Origin: Saonia flava
Lineage (GTDB): Bacteria > Bacteroidota > Bacteroidia > Flavobacteriales > Flavobacteriaceae
DNA length: 64,000 bases
Direction of reading: 5' to 3'
NCBI RefSeq assembly: GCF_011927795.1
Contig: NZ_JAATJJ010000001.1
Location: 1,477,397 to 1,541,396 of the forward strand
Numbering within the stretch: the first letter of the stretch is position 1; every line of letters begins with the position of its first letter. The notes under the pieces were generated by a model. It had not been told where the DNA came from, made no database searches, and saw nothing but the letters and a program-made list of their open reading frames with translations. Below are positions 38,118-46,762 of this stretch, one piece after another. Both the position numbers and the translations under genes were made by a program.

Positions 38118-38147
38118 TTTGGTTTTTATAGAATTGTATTAAATTTG
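38118..38147 (+). promoter_or_regulatory. Bacteroidota promoter of the tRNA-Gly/tRNA-Leu unit
   Basis: TTTG at 38118-38121, an 18-base spacer and TAAATTTG at 38140-38147 match the TTTG/TAnnTTTG consensus in both boxes. The tRNA-Gly begins 41 bases downstream. A short hairpin (GCATCT 38153-38158 with AGATGC 38165-38170) lies in the leader. Confidence 0.7.
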
Positions 38148-38188
38148 CATCCGCATCTGTGAAAAGATGCAAACGTTCTTTAGTATAT

Positions 38189-38261
38189 GCGAAAATAGCT
38201 CAGTTGGTAGAGCATCACCTTGCCAAGGTGGAGGTCGCGGGTTCGAATCCCGTTTTTCGCT
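38189..38261 (+). tRNA. tRNA-Gly (GCC)
   Basis: A 73-base cloverleaf: acceptor GCGAAAA pairs with TTTTCGC, D-stem GCTC/GAGC, anticodon stem TCACC/GGTGG around loop TTGCCAA with anticodon GCC, and T-arm GCGGG-TTCGAAT-CCCGT. The discriminator base is T and no CCA is encoded. Confidence 0.95.
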
Positions 38262-38262
38262 C

Positions 38263-38293
38263 AAAAAAGACGCTGCTTGCCAGCGTTTTTTTA
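38263..38293 (+). terminator. Terminator-like hairpin between the two tRNAs
   Basis: ACGCTG (38270-38275) and CAGCGT (38281-38286) with a 5-base loop, preceded by six As and followed by seven Ts. It may end part of the transcripts after tRNA-Gly or act as a processing signal before tRNA-Leu. Confidence 0.7.
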
Positions 38294-38308
38294 TTACTGT
38301 GCAAACAG

Positions 38309-38392
38309 GCTCGAGTGGTGGAATTGGTAGACACGTTGGACTTAAAATCCAATGGCCATTAGGCCGTGCGGGTTCAAGTCCCGCCTCGAGTA
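38309..38392 (+). tRNA. tRNA-Leu (TAA)
   Basis: An 84-base class II tRNA: acceptor GCTCGAG pairs with CTCGAGT, anticodon stem TTGGA/TCCAA with loop CTTAAAA (anticodon TAA), a long variable arm (about TGGCCATTAGGCCGT), and T-arm GCGGG-TTCAAGT-CCCGC. The discriminator is A. Its 3' end and the sequence beyond it recur in degraded form near 47,765-47,835, suggesting use as an integration site. Confidence 0.95.
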
Positions 38393-38402
38393 CAGATGAT
38401 TG

Positions 38403-38433
38403 AAAAAACCTAAGCGAAAGCTTGGGTTTTTTT
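38403..38433 (+). terminator. Terminator of tRNA-Leu with GAAA tetraloop
   Basis: AAAAAACCTAAGC (38403-38415), loop GAAA, GCTTGGGTTTTTTT (38420-38433); one G-U pair. The segment AGCGAAAGCTTGGG (38413-38426) is repeated exactly at 47811-47824. Confidence 0.88.
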
Positions 38434-38521
38434 GTTCCGAAAACTTGGGGCAAATGTATTTGGACAAGATATTGAGGGACAAAAAAGAATCATGAAATGA
38501 GCGAAATATTTTGCATCGCTT

Positions 38522-40717
38522 TTAATAACAGTCCATTTTAATCTGCCCACGATTTTGGTAGTAGCTTAGGTCTTTATTCAAATAGGTGCTGCAAATGTTT
38601 TTCAATTCATTCATAACCTCCCCTTGCATGTTAATCGACCCACATATCATCACACAACCACCTTTACGCAAGACCTCCGCAATTTTGTTGCCGTCTCTTT
38701 TGATTAAGTGCTGAACATAGACCTTATTAGGTTGGCTTCGTGAATAAGCAGGGATAAAGTGTTCAAGTTGTTTTTTGGAGATGGCCTTATTAATATGTGA
38801 TTGGTAAAGACAGAACGATTCTGGAGTTCTGCCTCCCCAATAAAGTCTTAGTTTTCGTTTAGCGGTGTTGGAAGAAATCATGCCCAAAAAAGGGCCAATA
38901 CCCGTTCCCGTCGCAATCAACACCGCTTCTTTGGAACCTTTTGGAAGATGAAAATGTCTGTTTTTAACCACTCGTGCCGACAAGATTTCATCGTTATCCA
39001 GCTGTCCCAGCCAGTTGGAGCAGATTCCATGGGGATGCTTTTTTACGCTAATAGCCAATATGTCATTCCCTAGGTTCCCGATAGAATAGAGGCGTTCGAT
39101 CCCATCTTTTTCAGTTGTCAAAGATAAGAGGTCACCCGAAACAGTTTTTGTACCACTTATATTTTTAAGGGTAAGTAGAAAGGTATCCTCTTTTTCAAGG
39201 TCCAATCGGCCTACCACTACAAAATCGGAAGCATGGTTTTTGTGTAGGGTTGCTTTGGGCTTTTTAAGGTGAAGAGTCATTCCATGAGATTTGGCCCATC
39301 GATTCGTCCAATCCAAAAAAGCTTGAAAAGATTGGTTGTTTACAGTAAAAACCTCTTCAAAAACCTGAGCATTAGAAAGATTTTTAAGCTTTTCCTGTAC
39401 GTCATATGCATATTGGCAAAAGTTGGGATAAGCAGTGGACCCAAAACCGATAACCGAAAATGAAAAAGGCCGGGATTGGGGGTGTTTTTCCACCAGCTCC
39501 ATAAATCGTGTTGCACTTGCAGGCGCCTCTCCCTGTCCGTATGTGGCAGTGATGACGACACATTCATCCATTTTTTTGAACAAACCATAGTCGTTCATAA
39601 GCCCCAAATAACTTTTTTTACCCATCTTTACTACTTGTCGATGGAATTCTTGGGCATATTGCAGGGTAGTGCCCCCCTCGGTCCCGACCAAAATTACGTG
39701 GTCACATTCGTTTTTGGAAAATCTATTTTTAATACGGGTTTTGGGCCGTTTGAAATAGATGATAAAGCCCGTAACCATCAAAAAAGGAATGGAGAGGCTT
39801 CCCAGCCCCAATACCGTAGACCACAAAATGCTTCCTTCTCCTGTATGAAGCACATTAGCCCAGGCCGAAGCCATTGTCACAAATGGATATTTTTGCTGGC
39901 CCAACACTTCACCAGTATATTGGTTGAGGAGTACTTCCTTATTTTTTAGACGAACAATGTAGTAGTCCTCTACAAATTCCGAAAAAGGATATTCCAATTC
40001 CCGTAATTCTGATAACGAGGTATTCTTTAAAAGCTCAAAATCCTTATAGTTCTTTAGCGGCTCCTCCCTTAGCCTATCAAAATCAACTTCATGGGAAACC
40101 TGTTGCTGGGGAATCACATCAAATCGAAGCAAGGAGAGATAAACTCCAGTTAAGGCCAATACCAATACTGGCAACAAAACAATACGTGCATACACTACAT
40201 GATGGTACTGCGAAAAGTTCTCACGTACCACTGGTGAAAAAAATTTGGAATACCCCCCTTGTCTCTTCGCAATTAACACAATACCAGAAACGGCAATAAA
40301 GAACAACAGTAGTGAGGTGAGACCCACAAAAAACCGTCCAAAAGACTTTAGAAAAAGGGAACGGTGAAGATTGGTGGCAAATTGAAAGACAGGGGCTTTT
40401 TGGATAAGATCTCCCAATCGTTCCCCTGTGTATGGGTCTATATAGAAAGACTCGTTTTTTCCATCAATTATGACCGTTACACTAACAAACCCATTTCTGT
40501 CACGGGAAACTAGCAACACTTCGTCATAGACCGCATTGATCGGGTTAAGAACTTCGGCCAATGAAAGACTGTCCGCACCCGAAACATTGTAAGGCTGTAC
40601 TTTGTTAGCGATAGGCTCTACAGCTAAAATGACCCCGGTTATGGAGGCAATCAACAAAAATAATGAAGAAGATATAGCCAAAAATAGGTGGCTATATCTC
40701 CATATGGATACAATCAT
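38522..40717 (-). CDS. PepSY membrane protein fused to flavodoxin and NAD(P)H-flavin reductase (XusC-like)
   Basis: A 731-residue inner-membrane electron-transfer protein. Residues 1-330 are a PepSY-associated module with four helices (about 8-32, 132-150, 177-197, 298-322) and conserved histidines (NLHRS, HHVVYAR) that may hold heme. Residues 340-470 are a flavodoxin-like FMN domain (VILVGTEGGTTLQYAQE, ATYGQGEAPASA, GFGSTAYPNFCQYA). Residues 500-731 are an FAD/NAD(P)H reductase of the sulfite reductase/P450 reductase kind (RLYSI, IATGTGIGPFLGMI, LYWGGRTPESFCLY, terminal aromatic CY). It probably passes electrons from NADPH across the membrane to release iron from a chelate. It starts 6 bases after the DUF2271 stop. 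Confidence 0.88.
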   Translation of the reverse strand: MIVSIWRYSHLFLAISSSLFLLIASITGVILAVEPIANKVQPYNVSGADSLSLAEVLNPINAVYDEVLLVSRDRNGFVSVTVIIDGKNESFYIDPYTGERLGDLIQKAPVFQFATNLHRSLFLKSFGRFFVGLTSLLLFFIAVSGIVLIAKRQGGYSKFFSPVVRENFSQYHHVVYARIVLLPVLVLALTGVYLSLLRFDVIPQQQVSHEVDFDRLREEPLKNYKDFELLKNTSLSELRELEYPFSEFVEDYYIVRLKNKEVLLNQYTGEVLGQQKYPFVTMASAWANVLHTGEGSILWSTVLGLGSLSIPFLMVTGFIIYFKRPKTRIKNRFSKNECDHVILVGTEGGTTLQYAQEFHRQVVKMGKKSYLGLMNDYGLFKKMDECVVITATYGQGEAPASATRFMELVEKHPQSRPFSFSVIGFGSTAYPNFCQYAYDVQEKLKNLSNAQVFEEVFTVNNQSFQAFLDWTNRWAKSHGMTLHLKKPKATLHKNHASDFVVVGRLDLEKEDTFLLTLKNISGTKTVSGDLLSLTTEKDGIERLYSIGNLGNDILAISVKKHPHGICSNWLGQLDNDEILSARVVKNRHFHLPKGSKEAVLIATGTGIGPFLGMISSNTAKRKLRLYWGGRTPESFCLYQSHINKAISKKQLEHFIPAYSRSQPNKVYVQHLIKRDGNKIAEVLRKGGCVMICGSINMQGEVMNELKNICSTYLNKDLSYYQNRGQIKMDCY

Positions 40718-40723
40718 TCTTGT

Positions 40724-41221
40724 TTAGTTTGGTACCATTCTAATGTAACGTATGTAACCCTTTCCTTCTACTTTTTCTTTAATTGTGGCCGAATTGAGTT
40801 CTATTTCTGCATCGATTTTATAATATTCCTGATTTTCAACAGCCGACTCAAAACGCACTTTATGACCACTGTCAATCTGAGAAGTATCAAAACTTAGCGA
40901 AACAATATTTCGTTGTCCATTGCCAATGGTCGCTCCTGTAATGGCATCTATATTTTCGTTAATGCCATCACTGAATTTCCACCAACTTCTTAAATCGGGA
41001 AACCATTCCTTGTCATCACCCTGAACATAGAGCGTCTTTACATATTTACCGTCAGGATCAATCAATGATACCACTACATAAGCCTTCTCCCCTGTATAAT
41101 TTGTCATCTGAATCAAGCACTTGTAACTAACTTGCGGCTCAAAATTCGCAAATGAATAGGCCATTAAAATTTGCACAGTAAAAACGCTTACCAAACAAAG
41201 ATTTAAAACTGATTTTCTCAT
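40724..41221 (-). CDS. DUF2271 domain-containing exported protein
   Basis: A 165-residue protein with a signal peptide (MRKSVLNLCLVSVFTVQILMAYSF) and a DUF2271-like beta-rich body (VSYKCLIQMTNYTGEKAYVVVSLIDPDGKYVKTLYVQGDD ... WWKFSD). The segment DAITGATIGNGQR resembles the flavin-attachment-type motif of FMN-binding proteins, but the match is partial. In many Proteobacteria DUF2271 proteins are encoded beside PepSY proteins, as here. The gene has 10 bases to the ankyrin gene and 6 to the PepSY gene, indicating tight coupling and a periplasmic partner role in metal or electron handling. Confidence 0.8.
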   Translation of the reverse strand: MRKSVLNLCLVSVFTVQILMAYSFANFEPQVSYKCLIQMTNYTGEKAYVVVSLIDPDGKYVKTLYVQGDDKEWFPDLRSWWKFSDGINENIDAITGATIGNGQRNIVSLSFDTSQIDSGHKVRFESAVENQEYYKIDAEIELNSATIKEKVEGKGYIRYIRMVPN

Positions 41222-41231
41222 ATACTAAATT

Positions 41232-42728
41232 TTAATTAAGGAAATCCAAACTACTATTGGTTTTCGCTAAAAGTTCATTTTCTTTTGCTAGGTCGAGTGC
41301 AGTTTCTCCAAACTCCGTTGTCGATTTTACATCGGCACCATTGGCAATTAAATATTTTAAAATTTCAGTGTTATTTGTTTTCATTGCCGCATTGTGTAAA
41401 GGGGTATTGCCCTGGTCATCTTTTGCATTGATATCTACACCAAAACCACTTACTTTTTTGAGTAATCCCAAATCATTTTTACTCAATGCTAAATGCCATA
41501 TTGTACTCTTATTAGCTTGTGGCATTTTAAAATTAAATCCTGCTTTGGTCAAAGCTTGCACTTTGGAATCAAACTCTTTTGGCATTCCTCTAGTTTCAAA
41601 AAGGTAATATGCCAAGTTGTTACCAGATGCATCCAAAACATCAACTTTGGCACCTTTTGAAAGTAAGTAGTCCACTACTTCTGCACTATTGTTTTGAATA
41701 GCCAATGCCAAAGGTGTCTGCCCTTCTTTATTCGCCTGGTTTATATCTTTGGATTTTTCCGTAAAATAAGAGATCACTTCAAGTTTATTTCGAGATACAG
41801 AATTAAGTAGAGCGGTGTTTCCTTCTTTATCTTTTGCATTAGGGTCTACACCTTTTGCTATGAAATAGTCAAAAAATTCGATATCTGAAGAAGAACGTGC
41901 AAGATTAAGAAGCGGGTTGTTGCCATTATTACTGGTTACGTTGGCATTTAAACCAATGCTTTCCAAATACTTAATGACCTCAAGTTTTGCCGTTCTGCTT
42001 TGGCTTGCAAATAAAATGGCGTTTTCGCCCGTTTTGCTATTCTTTGAAGTTGTGACCCCTCGTTCTTTTAAGGCTTTGAGTATACTACTATTTCCACCTT
42101 TGGCAGCATAATTAAATATGCCATTGCCTTCGTCATCAATGGTATCAATATCCAATCCTTTAGAGATTAAAAAGTCTACCAATTTAAGATCTTTTGCGCG
42201 TGAGACGGCAACCAGTAAGATATTTGCACCGTGATGGTCTTTTTCATTTTTTAAATCTGCCCCATTGGCAATAAAAAATTCATAAACTTTTAGATCTTGT
42301 TGACCTCCTGCAGCGGCAAAAGAACTCGGTGAATAACCATGCGAATCTTTAAGGTTTAGCTGGGCCCCTTTTTCAACAAAATATTGCATTAATTCTAAAT
42401 TGCCCCTTGAGGCAGCCCAAAAGATATAGGTTCGCGAATCATGGGTTTTTTTGTTTACATCGTTTCCGTGCTCCACTAAATGTTTGATCGTAGTTAATGG
42501 GTTATCCGCAAATATTGCAAAAGTAGTAGCATCAAAACCTCCATTATTGGCTTCGGTAACCGAGTGTCCTTTCGCAATGTTGGCATTTATATCGGCAATA
42601 CTGGGTTTAGCTGCCCAAAAATCGCGGTCCAAAAATGGATTGCCCGATGTTCTTTGGGCAGAACTTCCAAAAAGACAGCCCAGCATTAAAAAGAGCATAG
42701 GTGCTATAGACTTATAATTTGTTTTCAT
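41232..42728 (-). CDS. Exported ankyrin-repeat protein
   Basis: A 498-residue protein with a signal peptide (MKTNYKSIAPMLFLMLGCLFGSSAQ) followed almost entirely by ankyrin repeats, about twelve, each with the pattern D..G.T.L..A......LE...YL...GADVN. Good examples are NAKDKEGNTALLNSVSRNKLEVISYF and NAKDDQGNTPLHNAAMKTNNTEILKYLIANGAD. It is a binding scaffold, most likely periplasmic. It lies between the DUF4374 lipoprotein gene (with a terminator-like hairpin in the gap) and the DUF2271 gene. Ankyrin proteins in iron-uptake clusters have been linked to catalase and oxidative stress in other bacteria, but no role is proved here. Confidence 0.88.
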   Translation of the reverse strand: MKTNYKSIAPMLFLMLGCLFGSSAQRTSGNPFLDRDFWAAKPSIADINANIAKGHSVTEANNGGFDATTFAIFADNPLTTIKHLVEHGNDVNKKTHDSRTYIFWAASRGNLELMQYFVEKGAQLNLKDSHGYSPSSFAAAGGQQDLKVYEFFIANGADLKNEKDHHGANILLVAVSRAKDLKLVDFLISKGLDIDTIDDEGNGIFNYAAKGGNSSILKALKERGVTTSKNSKTGENAILFASQSRTAKLEVIKYLESIGLNANVTSNNGNNPLLNLARSSSDIEFFDYFIAKGVDPNAKDKEGNTALLNSVSRNKLEVISYFTEKSKDINQANKEGQTPLALAIQNNSAEVVDYLLSKGAKVDVLDASGNNLAYYLFETRGMPKEFDSKVQALTKAGFNFKMPQANKSTIWHLALSKNDLGLLKKVSGFGVDINAKDDQGNTPLHNAAMKTNNTEILKYLIANGADVKSTTEFGETALDLAKENELLAKTNSSLDFLN

Positions 42729-42734
42729 AATTAA

Positions 42735-42772
42735 AAGGATAAAAAGGGAGGCGCAAAATTCTGCATCTCCCT
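42735..42772 (-). terminator. Intra-operon terminator/attenuator after the DUF4374 gene
   Basis: Read on the minus strand: AGGGAG (complement of 42767-42772), a 16-base loop and CTCCCT (complement of 42745-42750) followed by TTTTTATCC. It lies between the DUF4374 stop (42824) and the ankyrin start (42728) and would reduce transcription of the last three genes relative to receptor and lipoprotein. Confidence 0.65.
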
Positions 42773-42823
42773 ATAGTTAATTTTTATGTTTATGGTTTCA
42801 TGACCATTTAATGGGTTTACTTT

Positions 42824-44200
42824 TTAGAATACACCTATAAAGTGGCTTCCCTCTACGTTCACCAACTCCGCACCTTTGGTTACAGCTCCTGTTTCTGTAT
42901 CTATAACATATATGTTTCCGTTTTGCCCAACTGGGGCTTGGGTTACATATATTTCAGTTCCCTCAACCACAAAACCTTGGTATTGGAATAAGTAAAAATC
43001 TGTATCATAAGGAATAGCATCAATTTTTTGTGCCGTTTTAGCATTTAAATCGGCCAAGGCAAAAAATCCTTGGGCCCCTGCCACACCTTCAGCAGATCCC
43101 GCATGACGATATGCTATTACAGCTTTGCCGTTCCCTGCAGGTCTCCAAGCAAGAATGTAAGCTTCTTCCACACCTAGAGCGTCGTCTAAATTAAATACAT
43201 AAGAATCGTCATATTCGTTGTCTGCATCAATTTTTAAAATATGGGAACCTTCTGGATCACTTTGGTTCGCTTGGTACACACTTCCTCCATACAGAAAAGC
43301 ATTGATACTACGATATCCATTGGTATTTCCGTATCCTACAGTAGAAGTAATCACAGTTGGGTTTAGTAAAGAAGGATAATCCAATACAATAGTTTTAGAA
43401 CCTAAAATTTCGTAATCACTGTCCCTTTCCACGGTGGCAGGGTCCACCTTACTTAAACGTGCACCAATATATAGTTTATCTCCAGCGGCATTTAAAACCG
43501 GCATGTCAATTCTAGAGATGTAATAGCCGTTTGCTTCTTCTTCTGCACTTAAAGCTACACTATGCTCTTGGAATTCTTTTATTGACGAATTCACTAAATC
43601 CAAAGTAACCACACCAATGTTCGCATCTGTACGTACATACGTATCGTCCGTTGCATCATCTGGTGTACCATTATCATCAATTTCATGTTCTGTTGACACA
43701 TAGACAGCGGCTCCTGTTTGATCTCCATCAAATAATTTTATCCATCTTGGAGCAGACCCCACATACGGTGCAATACTAACTTCGGAACCTGATGGTGTAA
43801 AGGTTTGTCCGCCTTCTACTATATATTTAGTATAGTTACCACCCGTATCACCGGCATAGCTAATATTAAAAATGGTATTGCCATCTTCGGAGGATTGTAG
43901 TCTAGCCGTTCTGTTTGAAGGCGCAATAAATCCATTTTCAAAAGGCTCAATAGACACTGTAGGGTCTTTTGCATCTTCACTGCTTACAGCATAAATTAGG
44001 GTTCCACCATTTCCGTCACCCGGGTTATCCCCCATTTTAGCTGCGGCGACAGTAATCCATCTGGATTCTTCTAGCTCTTCCTCCGCTTCACCTTCTGTAT
44101 CTGGGGTGGGAGTAATATCATCACTACTACAGGCGATCATTAAACCTACTGTGAGTACAGCAGTGGCCAATGTTTTAAAATTTAAAAAAGTACGTTTCAT
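42824..44200 (-). CDS. DUF4374 lipoprotein (XusB-like siderophore-binding)
   Basis: A 458-residue lipoprotein: the signal ends in VGLMIACSSDD (lipobox cysteine at residue 24), with acidic residues after it that fit surface export in Bacteroidota. The body is a beta-propeller-like DUF4374 protein with repeated strand blades (WITVAAAKMG, TIFNISYAGDTGGNYTKY, KLYIGARLSKVD, KTIVLDYPSLLNPTVI). In Bacteroides the DUF4374 protein XusB binds ferric enterobactin and works with the receptor XusA and PepSY protein XusC; the same trio is found here, so a ferric-siderophore-binding role is likely by analogy. Confidence 0.85.
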   Translation of the reverse strand: MKRTFLNFKTLATAVLTVGLMIACSSDDITPTPDTEGEAEEELEESRWITVAAAKMGDNPGDGNGGTLIYAVSSEDAKDPTVSIEPFENGFIAPSNRTARLQSSEDGNTIFNISYAGDTGGNYTKYIVEGGQTFTPSGSEVSIAPYVGSAPRWIKLFDGDQTGAAVYVSTEHEIDDNGTPDDATDDTYVRTDANIGVVTLDLVNSSIKEFQEHSVALSAEEEANGYYISRIDMPVLNAAGDKLYIGARLSKVDPATVERDSDYEILGSKTIVLDYPSLLNPTVITSTVGYGNTNGYRSINAFLYGGSVYQANQSDPEGSHILKIDADNEYDDSYVFNLDDALGVEEAYILAWRPAGNGKAVIAYRHAGSAEGVAGAQGFFALADLNAKTAQKIDAIPYDTDFYLFQYQGFVVEGTEIYVTQAPVGQNGNIYVIDTETGAVTKGAELVNVEGSHFIGVF

Positions 44201-44221
44201 CTTCTATGCTATTTAAAAAGG

Positions 44222-46639
44222 TTAAAAATTATTTATTCTGTAATTTAATTTTAGGTAAAAAGCTCTTCCCGGCTTTTGTATGGATAAGTTGTCATAAACC
44301 GGTTCGTCGAATATATTTTTGATGTCAAAACTCATCACAAACTTATTGCTTGGAAATGCGTAGCTAAGTCCAAAATCTTGCGCCAATTGTTGGGGTACCT
44401 TAAAAAAGTCATCCCCTATGGTATTTGATCCCTGAGAAGTCAAGAATGAAAACTCATCCGTGAAATACATGGTGTAAAAGAGATTCAATCGTGCGTTTTT
44501 TTGAATTAAATCTTTAAATGAATAGCGCAAACTACCGTTCATAGTAAAAAATGGTGTGTTGGGAACGTCTATTTCTATGTCCCTGTTCACAATTTTTAAG
44601 TCAAAACGAGACACATTAAAGTTGAGGGCAAAATTGTTGTTGTAGGTATAATTTAGTTGTGCATCTATTCCTTTGGATGTTCCACTACCTTGATTTACAT
44701 AGAGTATTAATTCATCATCAACATTCAATGATGTTTCAATAGGCAGACCTATTCTATCTTTAATATTTCGTGTGAAGACATTGGTTGAAACAGTAAAATC
44801 ATGCTTTTTGATTTTAAACATTCCAAATCGAAACCCCAAGTTATAGTTATTGCTACTTTCTGGATCAATACTGGAATTTGCTACAACATTATCCCCATCA
44901 TCACCAAATATTTCGGTTTCGTTGGGTAAACGTATCGCCTTTTCTGCTGAAGTCAAGAGTGTAATATTTGGAATAATGGCATATGAAAAAGCAAAACCAT
45001 ACCCATCATATTTTTTATTACTACTTACAATCTCATCTACTATTATATCGTTCCCATTAGAGTCTGTTTCTATGGCGGGATCAATACTTATTGTTTTTTG
45101 TTGGTAATGCTTCCCAAACAAACTAGCTTTTAATTTGTCTTCCAAAGCCATTAATTCATAGGTTAAGGAATATATGTTTTTGTCTAAATTCCTTGTTGCT
45201 TGAAAGGTGTTTTCCAAGACCGATCTCAAGGCATCGCTATCCTCCCTATCAATTCCGCTATAAACATGGTTTAGTAGTACTTTATGGTGGTCATTAAGTG
45301 CATAGGACAGCCCTGTTCTAATGGATGCCACATTTCTGTTTATCTTTGTCAATGTTGGCCCTCCTTCTTGTTGGGAACCCCATGAATATTCGTATTCATC
45401 CCCTCTAAAATCAATGGCCCTTTCCCCATTCCAGCTATACGCCCAAGCAACAGTATCGCTTACCATACGGTTTCGTTTACCATATAGGCCGTGCACATTT
45501 AGATCCAATCCTTTGGCAAAAAGATCTTTCTTTTGATAGGTTAAATTGGTCAGCATTGCATCCGATTCCACAAATCTATCCTTATAAGGGGTTATGGTCA
45601 TAAAAGCCCCATGTTGTACTTCCTTATAATCATCAGAACCTGTAAAACCAATTAAAAATTGGTCTGCCCATTTTACATCGGTATAACCTATTTGCGCCAT
45701 TCCGCCTGTAGATCTATAGGCATCGTTAAACCTTTTGGCGGTAATAGGTGTTTGCACCCCACCTAAACCTGTAACAACAACACTCCTGCCCGAAACTTTA
45801 TAATTGTTATCGGAATAATTATGAAAAAGAGATGCCTTTACGGTGAACCCAGATTGTTTAAACCGGTACAAGCCATTGATACTTGTTTGTAAGGTGTTAA
45901 AAGAGCCATAGGAAACCGAGGCATTGAAATTTGTTTTTGCGTCTTTATGGAGTACAATATTAATAGCTCCCCCAAGAGCATCGTCTGCCAAATGACCCGG
46001 AACCACCCCTTTGTAGACCTCAATATTCTTGATCATTGAAGGAGGGATGCTATTTAGGTTAAATGAAGAACCGTATGTAGAAATAGGAATTCCGTCAATA
46101 AAAATTCGGACCGAGTTTCCGGATAATCCATTTAAACTATAGCTAACATCGGAACCCAAACCTCCATTCTGCCGAATTTTAACACCAACTGTAGTGTTTA
46201 ACAATTCATTGGTCTGGATATTTCGGAGACTGGCCTCCTTTGTTTTTACGGCCCTTAGAGCAAAACCTTTGGTCTCCAGCTCTGTTTCTTTGCTCTTCCC
46301 ACTCACGGTTACCTCATCCAGGTACTCTGCGGTTTCCTCTAGAACAAAATCCATCTTAATCTCCCTCGCCCTTTTATTAACCTCAATGGTCTTTGAGCGC
46401 TTACCATACCCTATAAAGGACACTACGACCCTGTGCTTTCCAAAAGGCACATTGTTAATGGTGTACAACCCATTATCGTCTGTAAGAACACCTAGTTTTA
46501 CGCCTTCTACCAGAACACTGGCGTAGGGCAAAGGATTTTTTGAAGCATCAACTACCTTACCCGATATGGTACCCAAAACCTCTTGGCCTTGGACCGATAA
46601 ACAAATTAGGAGTAGGAATGCCGTAAATAAGTTTTTCAT
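44222..46639 (-). CDS. TonB-dependent outer-membrane receptor (XusA-like)
   Basis: An 805-residue receptor. Signal peptide (MKNLFTAFLLLICLSVQG), carboxypeptidase-regulatory-like domain (LGTISGKVVDASKNPLPYASVLVEGVKLGVLTDDNG), plug domain (about 125-235, with LNTTVGVKIRQNGGLGSDVSYSLNGLSG and GHLADDALGGAINIVL) and a 22-strand barrel ending in LKLNYRINNF with terminal Phe. It resembles ferric siderophore receptors. It is the first gene of the operon, divergent from the AraC regulator, with the DUF4374 lipoprotein gene 21 bases downstream. The substrate is inferred as an iron chelate. Confidence 0.9.
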   Translation of the reverse strand: MKNLFTAFLLLICLSVQGQEVLGTISGKVVDASKNPLPYASVLVEGVKLGVLTDDNGLYTINNVPFGKHRVVVSFIGYGKRSKTIEVNKRAREIKMDFVLEETAEYLDEVTVSGKSKETELETKGFALRAVKTKEASLRNIQTNELLNTTVGVKIRQNGGLGSDVSYSLNGLSGNSVRIFIDGIPISTYGSSFNLNSIPPSMIKNIEVYKGVVPGHLADDALGGAINIVLHKDAKTNFNASVSYGSFNTLQTSINGLYRFKQSGFTVKASLFHNYSDNNYKVSGRSVVVTGLGGVQTPITAKRFNDAYRSTGGMAQIGYTDVKWADQFLIGFTGSDDYKEVQHGAFMTITPYKDRFVESDAMLTNLTYQKKDLFAKGLDLNVHGLYGKRNRMVSDTVAWAYSWNGERAIDFRGDEYEYSWGSQQEGGPTLTKINRNVASIRTGLSYALNDHHKVLLNHVYSGIDREDSDALRSVLENTFQATRNLDKNIYSLTYELMALEDKLKASLFGKHYQQKTISIDPAIETDSNGNDIIVDEIVSSNKKYDGYGFAFSYAIIPNITLLTSAEKAIRLPNETEIFGDDGDNVVANSSIDPESSNNYNLGFRFGMFKIKKHDFTVSTNVFTRNIKDRIGLPIETSLNVDDELILYVNQGSGTSKGIDAQLNYTYNNNFALNFNVSRFDLKIVNRDIEIDVPNTPFFTMNGSLRYSFKDLIQKNARLNLFYTMYFTDEFSFLTSQGSNTIGDDFFKVPQQLAQDFGLSYAFPSNKFVMSFDIKNIFDEPVYDNLSIQKPGRAFYLKLNYRINNF

Positions 46640-46687
46640 TTGAATAAAAAAATCTAGTTATTCTTATTAAGATTTAGTCTAAATAAA

Positions 46688-46695
46688 TAACTTTG
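46688..46695 (+). promoter_or_regulatory. Candidate -7 box of the araC-type regulator gene
   Basis: TAACTTTG matches TAnnTTTG, 67 bases before the ATG at 46763. No clear -33 element is present, as expected if an activator is needed. Confidence 0.35.
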
Positions 46696-46727
46696 CAAAT
46701 CTAAAACAGGATTGCACGGCGAAATAC

Positions 46728-46759
46728 CGTGAAAGGAATTTTTATCTACGTGAAAGGAA
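46728..46759 (+). promoter_or_regulatory. Two 11-bp direct repeats spaced 21 bp; operator candidate
   Basis: CGTGAAAGGAA occurs at 46728-46738 and again at 46749-46759, a start-to-start distance of 21 bases, two helical turns, as AraC-type regulators favour. The repeats lie in the divergent region between the receptor and regulator genes, the second ending 3 bases before the regulator ATG. Confidence 0.6.
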
Positions 46760-46762
46760 CTA

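Noticed and set aside
38139-38453. Open frames on both strands across 38,139-38,453
   Set aside because: They run through two clear tRNA genes and their terminators, and the apparent proteins are translations of tRNA sequence.
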